Both the position numbers and the translations under genes were made by a program. From Microbacterium thalassium (GTDB lineage Bacteria > Actinomycetota > Actinomycetes > Actinomycetales > Microbacteriaceae), in the NCBI RefSeq assembly GCF_014208045.1, contig NZ_JACHML010000001.1, positions 186,001 through 250,000 on the forward strand: a DNA stretch of 64,000 bases, written 5' to 3'. Below are positions 7,416-17,731 of this stretch, one piece after another. The notes below the pieces were generated by a model. It saw only the letters and a program-made list of their open reading frames with translations. It did not search any database and was not told where the DNA came from. How positions within the stretch are numbered: the first letter of the stretch is position 1; each line of letters opens with the position of its first letter.

Positions 7416-8366
7416 ATGGCTGTCATCGAGAACTCCAAGCTCACCGTCGTCGGCGCCGGCAGCGTCGGCGCGAGCGTCGCGTACGCCTCCCTCATCCGAG
7501 GGTCGGCACGCCATGTCGCCCTCTACGACATCAACGCGTCGAAGGCCGAGGCCGAGGTTCTCGACCTCGCCCACGGCACGCAGTTCACCGGCTCGAGCGA
7601 CATCATCGGCGGCGCCGACATCTCGTGCGTCGAGGGGTCCCACGTGGTGGTCATCACCGCCGGCGCCAAGCAGAACCCCGGCCAGACGCGCATCGAGCTC
7701 GCGGGCGTCAACGCCGGGATCATGAAGAAGATGATGCCGCAGCTGCTCGAGGTCGCCCCCGACGCCATCTACGTCATCGTCACGAACCCGTGCGACGTGC
7801 TGACGGTGCTCTCGCAGGAGGCCACCGGCCTGCCGCCCGAGCGCCTGTTCGCGTCGGGGACCGTGCTCGACACGTCGCGCCTGCGCTGGAAGCTCGGGCA
7901 GCGCGCCGGGGTCTCGCCGTCGAGCGTGCACGCATACATCGTCGGCGAGCACGGCGACACCGAATTCCCGCTGTGGTCGCACGCCACCATCGGCACGGTG
8001 CCGATCCTCGACTGGGTCACGCCCGCCGGCGACAAGATGACGGTGGAGGAGCTCGACCAGATCGCGATCGACGTGCGCGACGCCGCCTACAAGGTCATCC
8101 AGGGCAAGGGTGCGACCAACTACGCGATCGGCCTGTCGAGCGCGCGCATCGTCGAGGCGATCCTCGGCGACCAGAACGCGGTGCTGCCGGTCTCGCCGGT
8201 GCTGCACGACTTCCACGGCATCAGCAACGTCGCCTTGTCGGTGCCCTCGATCGTCAACGCGAAGGGCGCGCACCCGATCTACGAGACGACGTTCTCGCCG
8301 AGCGAGATGGGGCTGCTGCGCCGGTCGGCCGACGCGCTGCGCGAGGTCGCCGGCTCGCTGCGCTGA
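7416..8366 (+). CDS. ldh: L-lactate dehydrogenase
   Basis: 316 residues, normal LDH length. The NAD-binding motif GAGSVG is at residues 13-18, VALYDIN gives the acidic residue binding the ribose, and AGAKQNPGQTR is the substrate loop with glutamine at the LDH-type specificity position (malate enzymes have arginine). The catalytic histidine lies in GEHGDTEFP. It interconverts pyruvate and L-lactate with NADH in the cytoplasm. It stands alone between the MFS gene and radA. A near-consensus AAGACT hexamer ends six bases before the ATG. Confidence 0.95.
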   Translation: MAVIENSKLTVVGAGSVGASVAYASLIRGSARHVALYDINASKAEAEVLDLAHGTQFTGSSDIIGGADISCVEGSHVVVITAGAKQNPGQTRIELAGVNAGIMKKMMPQLLEVAPDAIYVIVTNPCDVLTVLSQEATGLPPERLFASGTVLDTSRLRWKLGQRAGVSPSSVHAYIVGEHGDTEFPLWSHATIGTVPILDWVTPAGDKMTVEELDQIAIDVRDAAYKVIQGKGATNYAIGLSSARIVEAILGDQNAVLPVSPVLHDFHGISNVALSVPSIVNAKGAHPIYETTFSPSEMGLLRRSADALREVAGSLR

Positions 8367-8419
8367 CGTCGGCGGCGGGCCGCCGCGGCGGTGTCGGATG
8401 CCGCGCCTACGCTGAGAGC

Positions 8420-9802
8420 ATGCCCTCGAAGCGCTCCGCCACCTCTGCGCCGTTCCGCTGCACGGAGTGCGGGTGGACCACCGTCCGGTGGGTCGGGCGG
8501 TGCGGCGAGTGCCAGCAATGGGGCACCGTCGTCGAGGCGGCCGAGCAGACCGGCATCGTCAAGTCCGTGTCGGCGGTCGCCCCCAGCGCGGCGCGGGCGG
8601 CACGCCCGATCACGCGCATCGACACGACCGAGGTGCCGCGGCGGAACACCGGCGTCGCCGAGTTCGACCGGGTGCTGGGCGGCGGGCTCGTCCCCGGGGC
8701 CGCGATCCTGCTGTCGGGCGAGCCGGGGGTCGGCAAGTCGACGCTGCTGCTCGAGGTCGCGGCGCAGACCGCGCGGTCGGGCCGTCGCGTGCTGTACGCG
8801 AGCGCCGAGGAGTCCGCGGCGCAGGTGCGCCTGCGCGCCGAGCGCACCGGCGCCCTCCACGACGAGCTGTATCTGGCCAGCGAGACCGACCTCGCCACGA
8901 TCCTCGGACACATCGACGAGGTCAAGCCCGATCTGCTGATCGTCGACTCGGTCCAGACCGTGTCCTCCGCGCTGTCCGAGGGTGCGGCCGGGCACCCCTC
9001 GCAGGTCCGCGAGGTCGCCTCGACGCTCATCCGGGTGGCCAAGGACCGCGACCTGCCGACCATCATCGTCGGCCATGTCACGAAGGACGGCACGATCGCC
9101 GGTCCCCGCATCCTCGAGCACCTCGTCGACGTCGTGTGCCATTTCGAGGGCGATCGCCAGACGTCGCTGCGGTTCGTGCGGGCGCTGAAGAACCGCTTCG
9201 GTCCCACGGACGAGGTCGGATGCTTCGACATGGCCGGCGACGGCATCGCCGAGGTCCCCGACCCGTCGGCCCTGTTCCTCGGCCACGGCGACCCGGTGTC
9301 GGGCACGTGCGTCACGATCGCACTCGAGGGCCGCCGTGCCCTCCCCGTCGAGGTGCAGGCGCTGACGATCGAGACCCCGGCGCCAAACCCGCGCCGCATC
9401 GTCAGCGGCGTCGACAGCGCACGCGTCGCGATGGTGCTCGCGGTCGTCGAGAAGCGGCTCAAGCTCCCGCTGTCCAAGCACGACGTCTACGTTTCGACGG
9501 TGGGCGGCGTGCGCCTCGTCGAGCCGGCCGCCGACCTCGCCATCGCCGTCGCGGTCGCCAATTCGCTCCGGGGCCACGCGCTCGCGCCGGGCGTCGCCGC
9601 GATCGGGGAACTGACGCTCGCCGGTGAGGTGCGACCCGTCACGCAGGCGGCGCAGCGACGGTCCGAAGCCACGCGGCTCGGCTATCGCACGGTGGTCGAC
9701 GCCTCGGCACGCACGCTGCAGGGCGCGATGGACGAACTCGCCCTCCACCGCCGGCGCCCCGGCCGCGAATCGACCGCTCCGGGCGACGTCCCCGAGTTCT
9801 GA
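8420..9802 (+). CDS. radA: DNA repair ATPase RadA
   Basis: 460 residues. An N-terminal C4 zinc finger (CTECGW ... CGEC), the RecA-like core with Walker A GEPGVGKST, the RadA-specific KNRFG motif (ALKNRFGPTDEVG), and a C-terminal Lon-protease-like domain with VSTVGGVRLVEPAADL. RadA drives branch migration during recombinational repair. A longer open frame upstream is rejected: the ATG chosen begins just before the zinc finger and has TACGCT six bases upstream (8408-8413). In many actinobacteria radA is followed by disA; here the next gene is on the other strand. Confidence 0.96.
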   Translation: MPSKRSATSAPFRCTECGWTTVRWVGRCGECQQWGTVVEAAEQTGIVKSVSAVAPSAARAARPITRIDTTEVPRRNTGVAEFDRVLGGGLVPGAAILLSGEPGVGKSTLLLEVAAQTARSGRRVLYASAEESAAQVRLRAERTGALHDELYLASETDLATILGHIDEVKPDLLIVDSVQTVSSALSEGAAGHPSQVREVASTLIRVAKDRDLPTIIVGHVTKDGTIAGPRILEHLVDVVCHFEGDRQTSLRFVRALKNRFGPTDEVGCFDMAGDGIAEVPDPSALFLGHGDPVSGTCVTIALEGRRALPVEVQALTIETPAPNPRRIVSGVDSARVAMVLAVVEKRLKLPLSKHDVYVSTVGGVRLVEPAADLAIAVAVANSLRGHALAPGVAAIGELTLAGEVRPVTQAAQRRSEATRLGYRTVVDASARTLQGAMDELALHRRRPGRESTAPGDVPEF

Positions 9803-9857
9803 CGGGAACGCCCCGCGGGCGCGCGCCGATGATCCGCGTCTGCGGCGCTGTGCCGGC

Positions 9858-10262
9858 TCAGACCTCGAGCGCGGCGATCAGGTCTGCGGGAGCCGCCTGA
9901 AGCGGGTGCGGCCCGGCGATGTCGAAGAAGACCGTCGTGATCTGCTCCTCATAGGTGCTCAGGAACGACTTCAGCCACTCGGGCGACTGCAGCGCCACCC
10001 CGGGCGGGAGCGTCTCGGGCTTGTGCTTGGCGTCGCTGAACAGCAGCAGGGCGACCTGCCCCGTGTTCGGGTCGCGGTAGGTCCACACCTCGCCGACGTC
10101 GAGCGGGTTGTCGCGCTGTCCCGGGCGCATGAGCGGCACGACCGTGGGCCCGTGCCGCAGCGCGAAGGCGACCGCCGCCATGTCCTGGGTCTGCAGGGCG
10201 TCGGCGAGCTGGGTGTTGCGGAATTCCATCGATTCCTTCTTCGCGCGCTTCTTGCCGGCCAT
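9858..10262 (-). CDS. Conserved hypothetical protein, possibly SseB-like
   Basis: 134 residues with no signal peptide or membrane segment. The start MAGKKRAKK is basic; the rest contains an LADALQTQDMAAVAFAL helix, VVPLMRP, a RDPNTGQVALLLFSD strand pair and an SPEWLKSFL helix. This resembles the N-terminal domain of SseB-like proteins (a value displayed as text, then a conserved LLLFSD strand), but the match is by eye only. Function unknown. TACCCT lies six bases before the ATG, a leaderless start. It converges with radA and lies downstream of the candidate RNA at 10305-10432. Confidence 0.75.
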   Translation of the reverse strand: MAGKKRAKKESMEFRNTQLADALQTQDMAAVAFALRHGPTVVPLMRPGQRDNPLDVGEVWTYRDPNTGQVALLLFSDAKHKPETLPPGVALQSPEWLKSFLSTYEEQITTVFFDIAGPHPLQAAPADLIAALEV

Positions 10263-10304
10263 CGTTCCAGGGTAGTCGGGGGCGGCGACGGCACGAAAAG
10301 AGAA

Positions 10305-10349
10305 GGCCCTCCCGTGTCATCAGGATCAGACGGATGAGACGAGAGGGCC
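10305..10349 (-). terminator. Terminator hairpin at the end of the candidate RNA
   Basis: GGCCCTC (10305-10311) and GAGGGCC (10343-10349) close a stem extended by GTGTCATC/GATGAGAC with mismatches. On the minus strand it is followed by TTCTCTTTTC, so it works leftward. It would end the candidate RNA or read-through from the 10496-11197 gene. Confidence 0.75.
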
Positions 10350-10432
10350 CATGCTCACCGGCGGTTGAAGACGCGCTCGCTGGGGACGAGCGATGCCGCT
10401 GGGGACGGCACCTGACCACCGCGGCGGGAGCT
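10305..10432 (-). ncRNA. Candidate small RNA with twin C-rich-loop hairpins
   Basis: On the minus strand two adjacent perfect hairpins, TGCCG/CGGCA and CGCTCG/CGAGCG, separated by one base, display the identical seven-base loop TCCCCAG. They are followed by a long terminator-like hairpin with a T-rich tail. A third GACCA/TGGTC hairpin precedes them, and TATTCT (10439-10444) could be the -10. No protein frame fits. The layout resembles the actinobacterial 6C RNA family (paired hairpins with C-rich loops), but loops here have four rather than six cytosines, so the assignment is tentative. Ends are estimated. Confidence 0.5.
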
Positions 10433-10495
10433 GGTCTCAGAATACGCCCGGCGGGGTGGATTGGACCCGCTATCGGACGATACTCAGCAATCTCA

Positions 10496-11197
10496 TCAGT
10501 AGAGCATGAACGAGATCGCCTCGATCGCGGGGAAGCCCCCGATCTCGACGTCCAGCCAGTACGTCGCGCCGTTCCCCGCCGCGCGCGGGCGGCTGTCGCT
10601 GTCGCACGTGCCGACCGCCGATCGCGTGCGATCCCACTCGAGCGGGGACGCGCTCTGCACCGTCTGGCCGGCCGCCAGCGTCACGACCATGTCGCTCGGC
10701 TCGGTCTGGCAGTCCGTCGACCGCCACCACGTGTCGGAGCCGCTCGTCACCGTGAACACCTGCGTGGTCGTGCCGACGTTGAGCGTGCAGTCGACGTCGC
10801 CGTCGTTGGTCAGGCTGATGGAGAACTGCGGGTTCTCGTCCGCGGCGTACGACGCCTTGTCGGAGACAGCCTCGATCGTGAGGTCCCGCTCGATGCACGG
10901 CTGCGCGACCGGCGTCGACTCGGGAGACGGGGTCGCGGGCGCGGTCGTGGCCGCGACGGTCGGCGTCGCCGACGGGCTCGGCGTGGAGCTGGAGGGCACC
11001 GGCAGCGCCGTCGCGGTCTGATCCGCCGCGGCGGGCACCGGCGCCGCCGCGGCATCCGACGCCGCGCTCTTCCACGGCTGGGCGATGAGCAGCCAGATCC
11101 CGGCCGCGATCGCCACGATGACGATCAGCACCGTGAGGCGACGGCGCCGGTAGACGGCAGGAGAATGCCGTCTGCGCCTCGTCGCTTCGCCGCTCAT
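10496..11197 (-). CDS. Membrane-anchored extracellular protein with a Ser/Thr/Pro-rich linker
   Basis: 233 residues. A basic N-terminus (RRRRHSPAVYRRRR) precedes one membrane helix (LTVLIVIVAIAAGIWLL, about 21-38), then a long Ala/Ser/Thr/Pro linker to about residue 95, and a C-terminal beta-rich domain with FSISLTNDGDVDCTLNVG and a WDRTRSAVGTC stretch. Four cysteines lie in the outer domain (IER, DVDCT, TDCQT and GTCDS regions), probably as disulfides. This kind of protein is common in Microbacteriaceae; function unknown. TACCGT lies six bases before the ATG. Confidence 0.8.
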   Translation of the reverse strand: MSGEATRRRRHSPAVYRRRRLTVLIVIVAIAAGIWLLIAQPWKSAASDAAAAPVPAAADQTATALPVPSSSTPSPSATPTVAATTAPATPSPESTPVAQPCIERDLTIEAVSDKASYAADENPQFSISLTNDGDVDCTLNVGTTTQVFTVTSGSDTWWRSTDCQTEPSDMVVTLAAGQTVQSASPLEWDRTRSAVGTCDSDSRPRAAGNGATYWLDVEIGGFPAIEAISFMLY

Positions 11198-11264
11198 ACC
11201 TCCACGGTACGCGCGGGCGCGTCAACGGCACGTTCGGCGCGCCCGATGCGCAGCGCCCCGAGCG

Positions 11265-11768
11265 TCAGAGGCGCTTCAGCATCCGCGTGTTGCCGAGGGT
11301 GTTCGGCTTCACGTGCGCCAGGTCGAGGAACTCGGCGACGCCCTCGTCGGGGCTGCGGATGAGCTGCGAATACACGTCGGGGTCGACCACCTGCTCGCCG
11401 ATCGGCGCGAACCCGCGGCGCGTGAAGAAGTCGACCTCGAAGGTCAGGCAGAACAGGCGCGTCAGGCCGAGCGTGCGGGCGTTCGTCTCGAGCGCCTCGA
11501 CGATGGCACGCCCGACACCGTGGCGCAGCCACTCGTCGGCGACGATGAGCGTGCGGATCTCGCCCAGGTCCTCCCACATGCAGTGCAGGGCGCCGCATCC
11601 GATCAGCCGGCCGTGCTCGTCCTCGGCGACGACGAACTGCTGCACGGCCTCGTACAGGACCACGAGGTCCTTCCCCAGCAGGATCCGCCGCTGCACGTAC
11701 GGATCGAGCATCCGCTGGATGCTCTGGACGTCGTCCGCCCGCGCCGCGCGTACCCCGAAGTGTGCCAC
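11265..11768 (-). CDS. argA: Amino-acid N-acetyltransferase (short ArgA type, GNAT)
   Basis: 167 residues consisting of a single GNAT domain, like the short actinobacterial N-acetylglutamate synthase. The acetyl-CoA loop reads RHGVGRAIVEALE, preceded by IRTLIVADEW; the C-terminal half has LFCLTFEVDFFTRRGF, typical of this subgroup. It would make N-acetylglutamate, the first step of arginine synthesis. No arg gene is adjacent, so the specific reaction rests on family resemblance. The start is GTG, with TAGGCT exactly six bases upstream, a leaderless arrangement. Confidence 0.85.
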   Translation of the reverse strand: MAHFGVRAARADDVQSIQRMLDPYVQRRILLGKDLVVLYEAVQQFVVAEDEHGRLIGCGALHCMWEDLGEIRTLIVADEWLRHGVGRAIVEALETNARTLGLTRLFCLTFEVDFFTRRGFAPIGEQVVDPDVYSQLIRSPDEGVAEFLDLAHVKPNTLGNTRMLKRL

Positions 11769-11838
11769 CCGTCCAGCCTAGGCCCGGCGGTTCCCGGACA
11801 CGCGCACCGTGAGCTACGCGTGCCCCGAGCGCTCTCGC

Positions 11839-12807
11839 TCAGCAGGCCCCGATGGTTCCCGGGAACCCGCTGAACTCGATCCGATTCCGGACGATGTTCG
11901 TTCCGCCGTCGGGCGTGAAGGAGATCCAGAACTGGTCCTGACCCGATCCGGTGTTGAAGTCGATGTCCACACCGGCTCCGACCACCTGGTTGCCCGACCA
12001 GACCGAGAACCCCTCGTTCGGGAAGTTCGTGTCGTTGTTCTGCTGGATGTTCGTCACCACGAAGTTCGAGGTCGGCAGTCCGCACGCGTTGGAGACGGTG
12101 ATGTGCATGCGGAAGTTCCCCGCACCCGGCAGGTCGCACATCGTCGCGGTGAGCTGCGGGACGCAGATGTTGATCGAGCCCTCACCCTGCCCGTCGGGGA
12201 AGTCGACAGGCGTGCCGTCCTGGATGCACTGCACCAGGTAGGTCGCCATCGGGCCGTCCGTGTCGTCGCAGCTGCCGCCCGACGGCGGCGCGCCAGAGCC
12301 GCTGGGGTTGATGAGACAGTGCAGCGCGTCCTGCGTCAGCCCCGGTGCCACGATCGTTCCGACGAAGGCGTCGTTCGACACGTTGTACACGTTGTCGCCC
12401 TCTTCGGGGAACGTGCCCGTCGCACCGAGCGCGAGGGTCTTCCGCACGTAGCGCTGAGGCTGGTCGGTGGATTGGTTGAGCCACAGCTGCGACCGGTCCG
12501 GATTGTCGTAGAAGGTGACCAGGACGGCGTCGCAATCGCAGCTCGCCTCGGCCGCCGCGGTGATCTTGAACTGGAAGTCCCAGTGCGTGTTGGCGACCGT
12601 GCACCCGGCGACGCCGACGTTCACCGGATAGCTGCCTCCCGTCGCGTTTACCGAGCCGACGCACGGAGGCAGTGACGCCGATGCCTGCGGCACCACCGCG
12701 GCGTACGCGACGACCGGCGCCGCCCAGGCTGCGCCCTTGACCACGCTACGGCGGGTGAGGCCGGCGATCTTCTCGTTCGTGGTCTCGTTCGTGTCAGGAC
12801 TGGTCAT
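11839..12807 (-). CDS. Tat-exported cysteine-rich protein of unknown function
   Basis: 322 residues. The signal reads TRRSVVKGAAWAAP and ends near PQASAS, a twin-arginine signal with probable cleavage around residue 45. The mature part holds eleven cysteines (including SCDCD), many Asn/Thr/Gly and a beta-rich pattern, as in secreted adhesin-like proteins; no catalytic motif is seen. The upstream same-strand gene encodes a MauE-thioredoxin fusion that could oxidise these cysteines. A GGGGAG site precedes the ATG and a TTGACA promoter lies at 12913-12947. The signal and its AWAAP motif recur in the 27860-28594 protein. Confidence 0.85.
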   Translation of the reverse strand: MTSPDTNETTNEKIAGLTRRSVVKGAAWAAPVVAYAAVVPQASASLPPCVGSVNATGGSYPVNVGVAGCTVANTHWDFQFKITAAAEASCDCDAVLVTFYDNPDRSQLWLNQSTDQPQRYVRKTLALGATGTFPEEGDNVYNVSNDAFVGTIVAPGLTQDALHCLINPSGSGAPPSGGSCDDTDGPMATYLVQCIQDGTPVDFPDGQGEGSINICVPQLTATMCDLPGAGNFRMHITVSNACGLPTSNFVVTNIQQNNDTNFPNEGFSVWSGNQVVGAGVDIDFNTGSGQDQFWISFTPDGGTNIVRNRIEFSGFPGTIGAC

Positions 12808-12912
12808 GACCTAGGCTCCCCAGATGCTCGAGTCGTGGTGCGCTGCAATGCGATGAGCGTCGTCCGACACCTTGTCCACCCGGCGCTCGGGTCACGTCGG
12901 ACGCGACAGATA

Positions 12913-12947
12913 CGATGAGTATCATCGACGATTGCGCGAGATGTCAA
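12913..12947 (-). promoter_or_regulatory. Promoter with palindromic operator-like site before the Tat protein
   Basis: On the minus strand TTGACA (12947-12942) and GATACT (12923-12918) are spaced by 18 bases. The -10 lies inside the palindrome CGATGA-TAC-TCATCG (12927-12913), and an overlapping GATAC/GTATC repeat is also present. The -35 overlaps the stop codon of the MauE-type gene. A DNA-binding repressor would be well placed here. Confidence 0.6.
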
Positions 12948-13960
12948 TAAGTCGTCTGCCGTGCGGGACGCTTCCCGTGCAGGCTCTCGTAGACGTCGTC
13001 GAAGAAGACGTCGATCTCCTCCGCCCCGGTCACCGGCCCTCCGGCGAGGAGACCATCTGCGCCGAACAGCACCGCGGTCGGTGTCGCCCAGTCATCGATC
13101 GAGCCGCGGACGTAGCCGTGCGGGTCGTGCAGCGACTGAGGCTCGTCGAGCTCGACGAGAGCGCTGTCCTCGGGCGCAGAGCTCAGCAGGAACCGCACGT
13201 CGAGTTCCGGCATGAGCTCGCGGTATACCTCGACCTTCTCGATCACCGGCCGGCACGATGAGCACGTGGTGGACACGGCGAGCAGCAGCAGCGGCCGGTG
13301 CGATGCGATCAGCCGGAGGTTCGAGGTCGTTCCGTCTGCGAGCGTCACCGGGACGGCCGGAGTGCGCGTGCGGACGTAGTCGAGGCTGCCATCGATGTCG
13401 TCATCGGCCGGCTGCGTCGCCGCGGGGGATGCCGGAGCCTCGTGAGCGGTCTGGTCGGGCCACATGATCAGCGCCACCGTGACCGCCGCGGTGGCGATGC
13501 CGACCAAGAATGCCCAGTCTGTGATGCCCATGGCGACCGCGCCGCCCAGCAGCGGCGTCGCCCCGATGACAGCCGTGGACGCGAGAGCGAGGAGGGTGAG
13601 CCAGACGTTCCGCACGACGGTCGTCCGGGTGATGCGCTTCTGAGCGCCGAAGCAGGCGCAGGACGCGTCCTCCGAACGCGAGGCGGCACGTGCGACGAGC
13701 ACCGTGTAGGTGAGCATCAGCGCGAGCGCCGCGAGCGACGCCAGCATGCCGAGCCAGCCGCCGAGCAGCGCGACGGCGATGCCGAGTGCGAGCTCACCCC
13801 ACGGATGCAGTCGCAGAAGCCATGCTCGCCGGAACGCGGCCGGGACGCCGAGGGTCGCCCATTCGCTGAGCTCGTCCGGGGTGCGCAGCTTCGCGACTCC
13901 GCTTGCGACGAGGACGCCGGCGAGGATCAGCGGAAACGTAATGAGGAGTCCATCGGGCAT
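12944..13960 (-). CDS. MauE/DoxX-type membrane domain fused to a thioredoxin-like domain
   Basis: 338 residues from the ATG at 13960; TACTCT lies six bases upstream, so an earlier frame start is rejected. The first half has four to five membrane helices of the MauE/DoxX redox family with a conserved SCACFG motif. The second half is a thioredoxin-like domain with CSSC (TTCSSCRPVIEK) and TPTAVLFGADG with the cis-proline region. Such fusions resemble VKOR-thioredoxin proteins and probably move electrons between quinone and envelope disulfides. It precedes the cysteine-rich Tat protein. A clear paralogue is at 20287-21318. Confidence 0.85.
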   Translation of the reverse strand: MPDGLLITFPLILAGVLVASGVAKLRTPDELSEWATLGVPAAFRRAWLLRLHPWGELALGIAVALLGGWLGMLASLAALALMLTYTVLVARAASRSEDASCACFGAQKRITRTTVVRNVWLTLLALASTAVIGATPLLGGAVAMGITDWAFLVGIATAAVTVALIMWPDQTAHEAPASPAATQPADDDIDGSLDYVRTRTPAVPVTLADGTTSNLRLIASHRPLLLLAVSTTCSSCRPVIEKVEVYRELMPELDVRFLLSSAPEDSALVELDEPQSLHDPHGYVRGSIDDWATPTAVLFGADGLLAGGPVTGAEEIDVFFDDVYESLHGKRPARQTTY

Positions 13961-14017
13961 GGTCCGAGAGTACCCGGCGCTGCGACCGGCGACGGTTGCG
14001 CAGTCCCGCCCGGAACG

Positions 14018-14053
14018 ACGACGGGGCGGATGCCGCAGCATCCGCCCCGTCGT
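14018..14053 (-). terminator. Terminator hairpin after clpC
   Basis: A 16-base perfect stem (14018-14033 with 14038-14053) and loop CGCA lies between the clpC stop and the start of the next same-strand gene. It uses the GGATGC/GCATCC words common here and has no T-run. Confidence 0.75.
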
Positions 14054-14065
14054 TCGTGGATCAGG

Positions 14066-16591
<2,526 letters not shown>

Positions 16592-16670
16592 CGGTCTTCC
16601 CTCCGGCTCGGGGCCACGAGCCCACTGCAGGCGCTTTACAAGAAGGGTAACGACGGGGCGAGACCGAAAT

Positions 16671-16697
16671 GCCCGTGTTCGCCAGGGGCATACGGGC
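16671..16697 (-). terminator. Weak hairpin between the glycosyltransferase operon and clpC
   Basis: GCCCGT (16671-16676) pairs with ACGGGC (16692-16697), followed on the minus strand by ATTTCGG. It lies in the 135-base gap that must also hold the clpC promoter; a TTAC/GTAA inverted word pair is visible near 16635-16651 but no clear -35/-10. Confidence 0.4.
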
Positions 16698-16726
16698 GAT
16701 CGGATGCCGGGGGCGCGAGGACGCCG

Positions 16727-17731
16727 TCAGCCGGCGCTGCCGCGCGCGCCGACGACGTCGGCGAGGGCCGTCCGCATGCCGCGGCCGTAGCGACGGTAGT
16801 TGCCCGAGGCGGCCTGGGCGAGGACGTCCCAGGTCCGCCGCGGTCCGCGCGGGCTGCTGCGGACCTTCAGATGGGCGTTCCAGCGTGCAAGCTCGCGGAC
16901 GTCGTCCCGCCGATGCGGAGCCCACGCGGACTCGTGCTGCTGCAGGCGACCGATCACCAGAGACGATCGGCCGACGTCCTGCGTGAGCTGCTTCGCCGCG
17001 GAGGCGCTGCGTCCCTGAGGCTCCGTCCCCTTCTTGGCGTCCCGGAGGGCTCTGGTCGTCTGCCCGGCATGCGTGCGATAGAGGGTGAGTGGCCGCGGGT
17101 CGGCGACGAAGTCACCGTGGGCATACGCCAGCACCGTGATCCACGCGTCGTGGAGGACGAGATGGTCGGGCGGGTCGAGCTCGGCGGGGAACGGCAGCAC
17201 CAGTTCGAGGAGGCTCCGCCGGATGACCATCGTCGACCCCCAGATGCCGCCGTGGATCAGCCGGCGAACGCCCTGGGTTGTCCCCTGCAGGGACCGCACC
17301 GTCTCGTCGTCGACGCGCCCGATCGACCACAGCCGCCGGCCCGTGGGTTCGCCCTCCTGATCGATGAGCGCCGCGTCGGAGAACCACATCGCCGTTCCGG
17401 GGTCCTCGAACGCCGAGGCCGCGGCCTCGAGCTTGCGCGGGTCCCAGAGATCGTCCTGATCGCACAGCGCGATCGCCTCGCCCGTGCACCCCTCCAGCGC
17501 GCGTGCCAGGTTCCTGTTGAGCCCGACGTGGTCGCCCCCGAGCAGGATCACGGGCACGGGGCTCGACCGGGCGAAGTCGCGCACGAGCTCGACGGTCCCG
17601 TCCGTCGAACCGTCATCGGCGATGACGATCTCGCCGGGGCGGACGGTCTGATCGACGATCGACTCGAGCTGGGCCCGCAGGAACCGCTCGCCGTTGTAGA
17701 CGGGCATGGCGACGGACACGGATGCTGTCAT
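16727..17731 (-). CDS. Family 2 glycosyltransferase
   Basis: 334 residues. The GT-A start reads SVAMPVYNGERFLRAQ, then VIADDGSTDGT, and the metal-binding region ALCDQDDLWDPRK, a pattern seen in rhamnosyl- and related surface-glycan transferases. It would transfer a nucleotide-sugar residue to a growing lipid-linked glycan at the inner membrane. The start is the ATG at 17731, overlapping the upstream lipoprotein stop by four bases (ATGA). It is the last gene of a five-gene leftward operon that starts at 21318. Donor sugar unknown. Confidence 0.92.
   Translation of the reverse strand: MTASVSVAMPVYNGERFLRAQLESIVDQTVRPGEIVIADDGSTDGTVELVRDFARSSPVPVILLGGDHVGLNRNLARALEGCTGEAIALCDQDDLWDPRKLEAAASAFEDPGTAMWFSDAALIDQEGEPTGRRLWSIGRVDDETVRSLQGTTQGVRRLIHGGIWGSTMVIRRSLLELVLPFPAELDPPDHLVLHDAWITVLAYAHGDFVADPRPLTLYRTHAGQTTRALRDAKKGTEPQGRSASAAKQLTQDVGRSSLVIGRLQQHESAWAPHRRDDVRELARWNAHLKVRSSPRGPRRTWDVLAQAASGNYRRYGRGMRTALADVVGARGSAG

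Noticed and set aside
7625..8419. Upstream extension of radA into ldh
   Set aside because: It is an alternative frame of ldh; the zinc finger starts just after the ATG at 8420.
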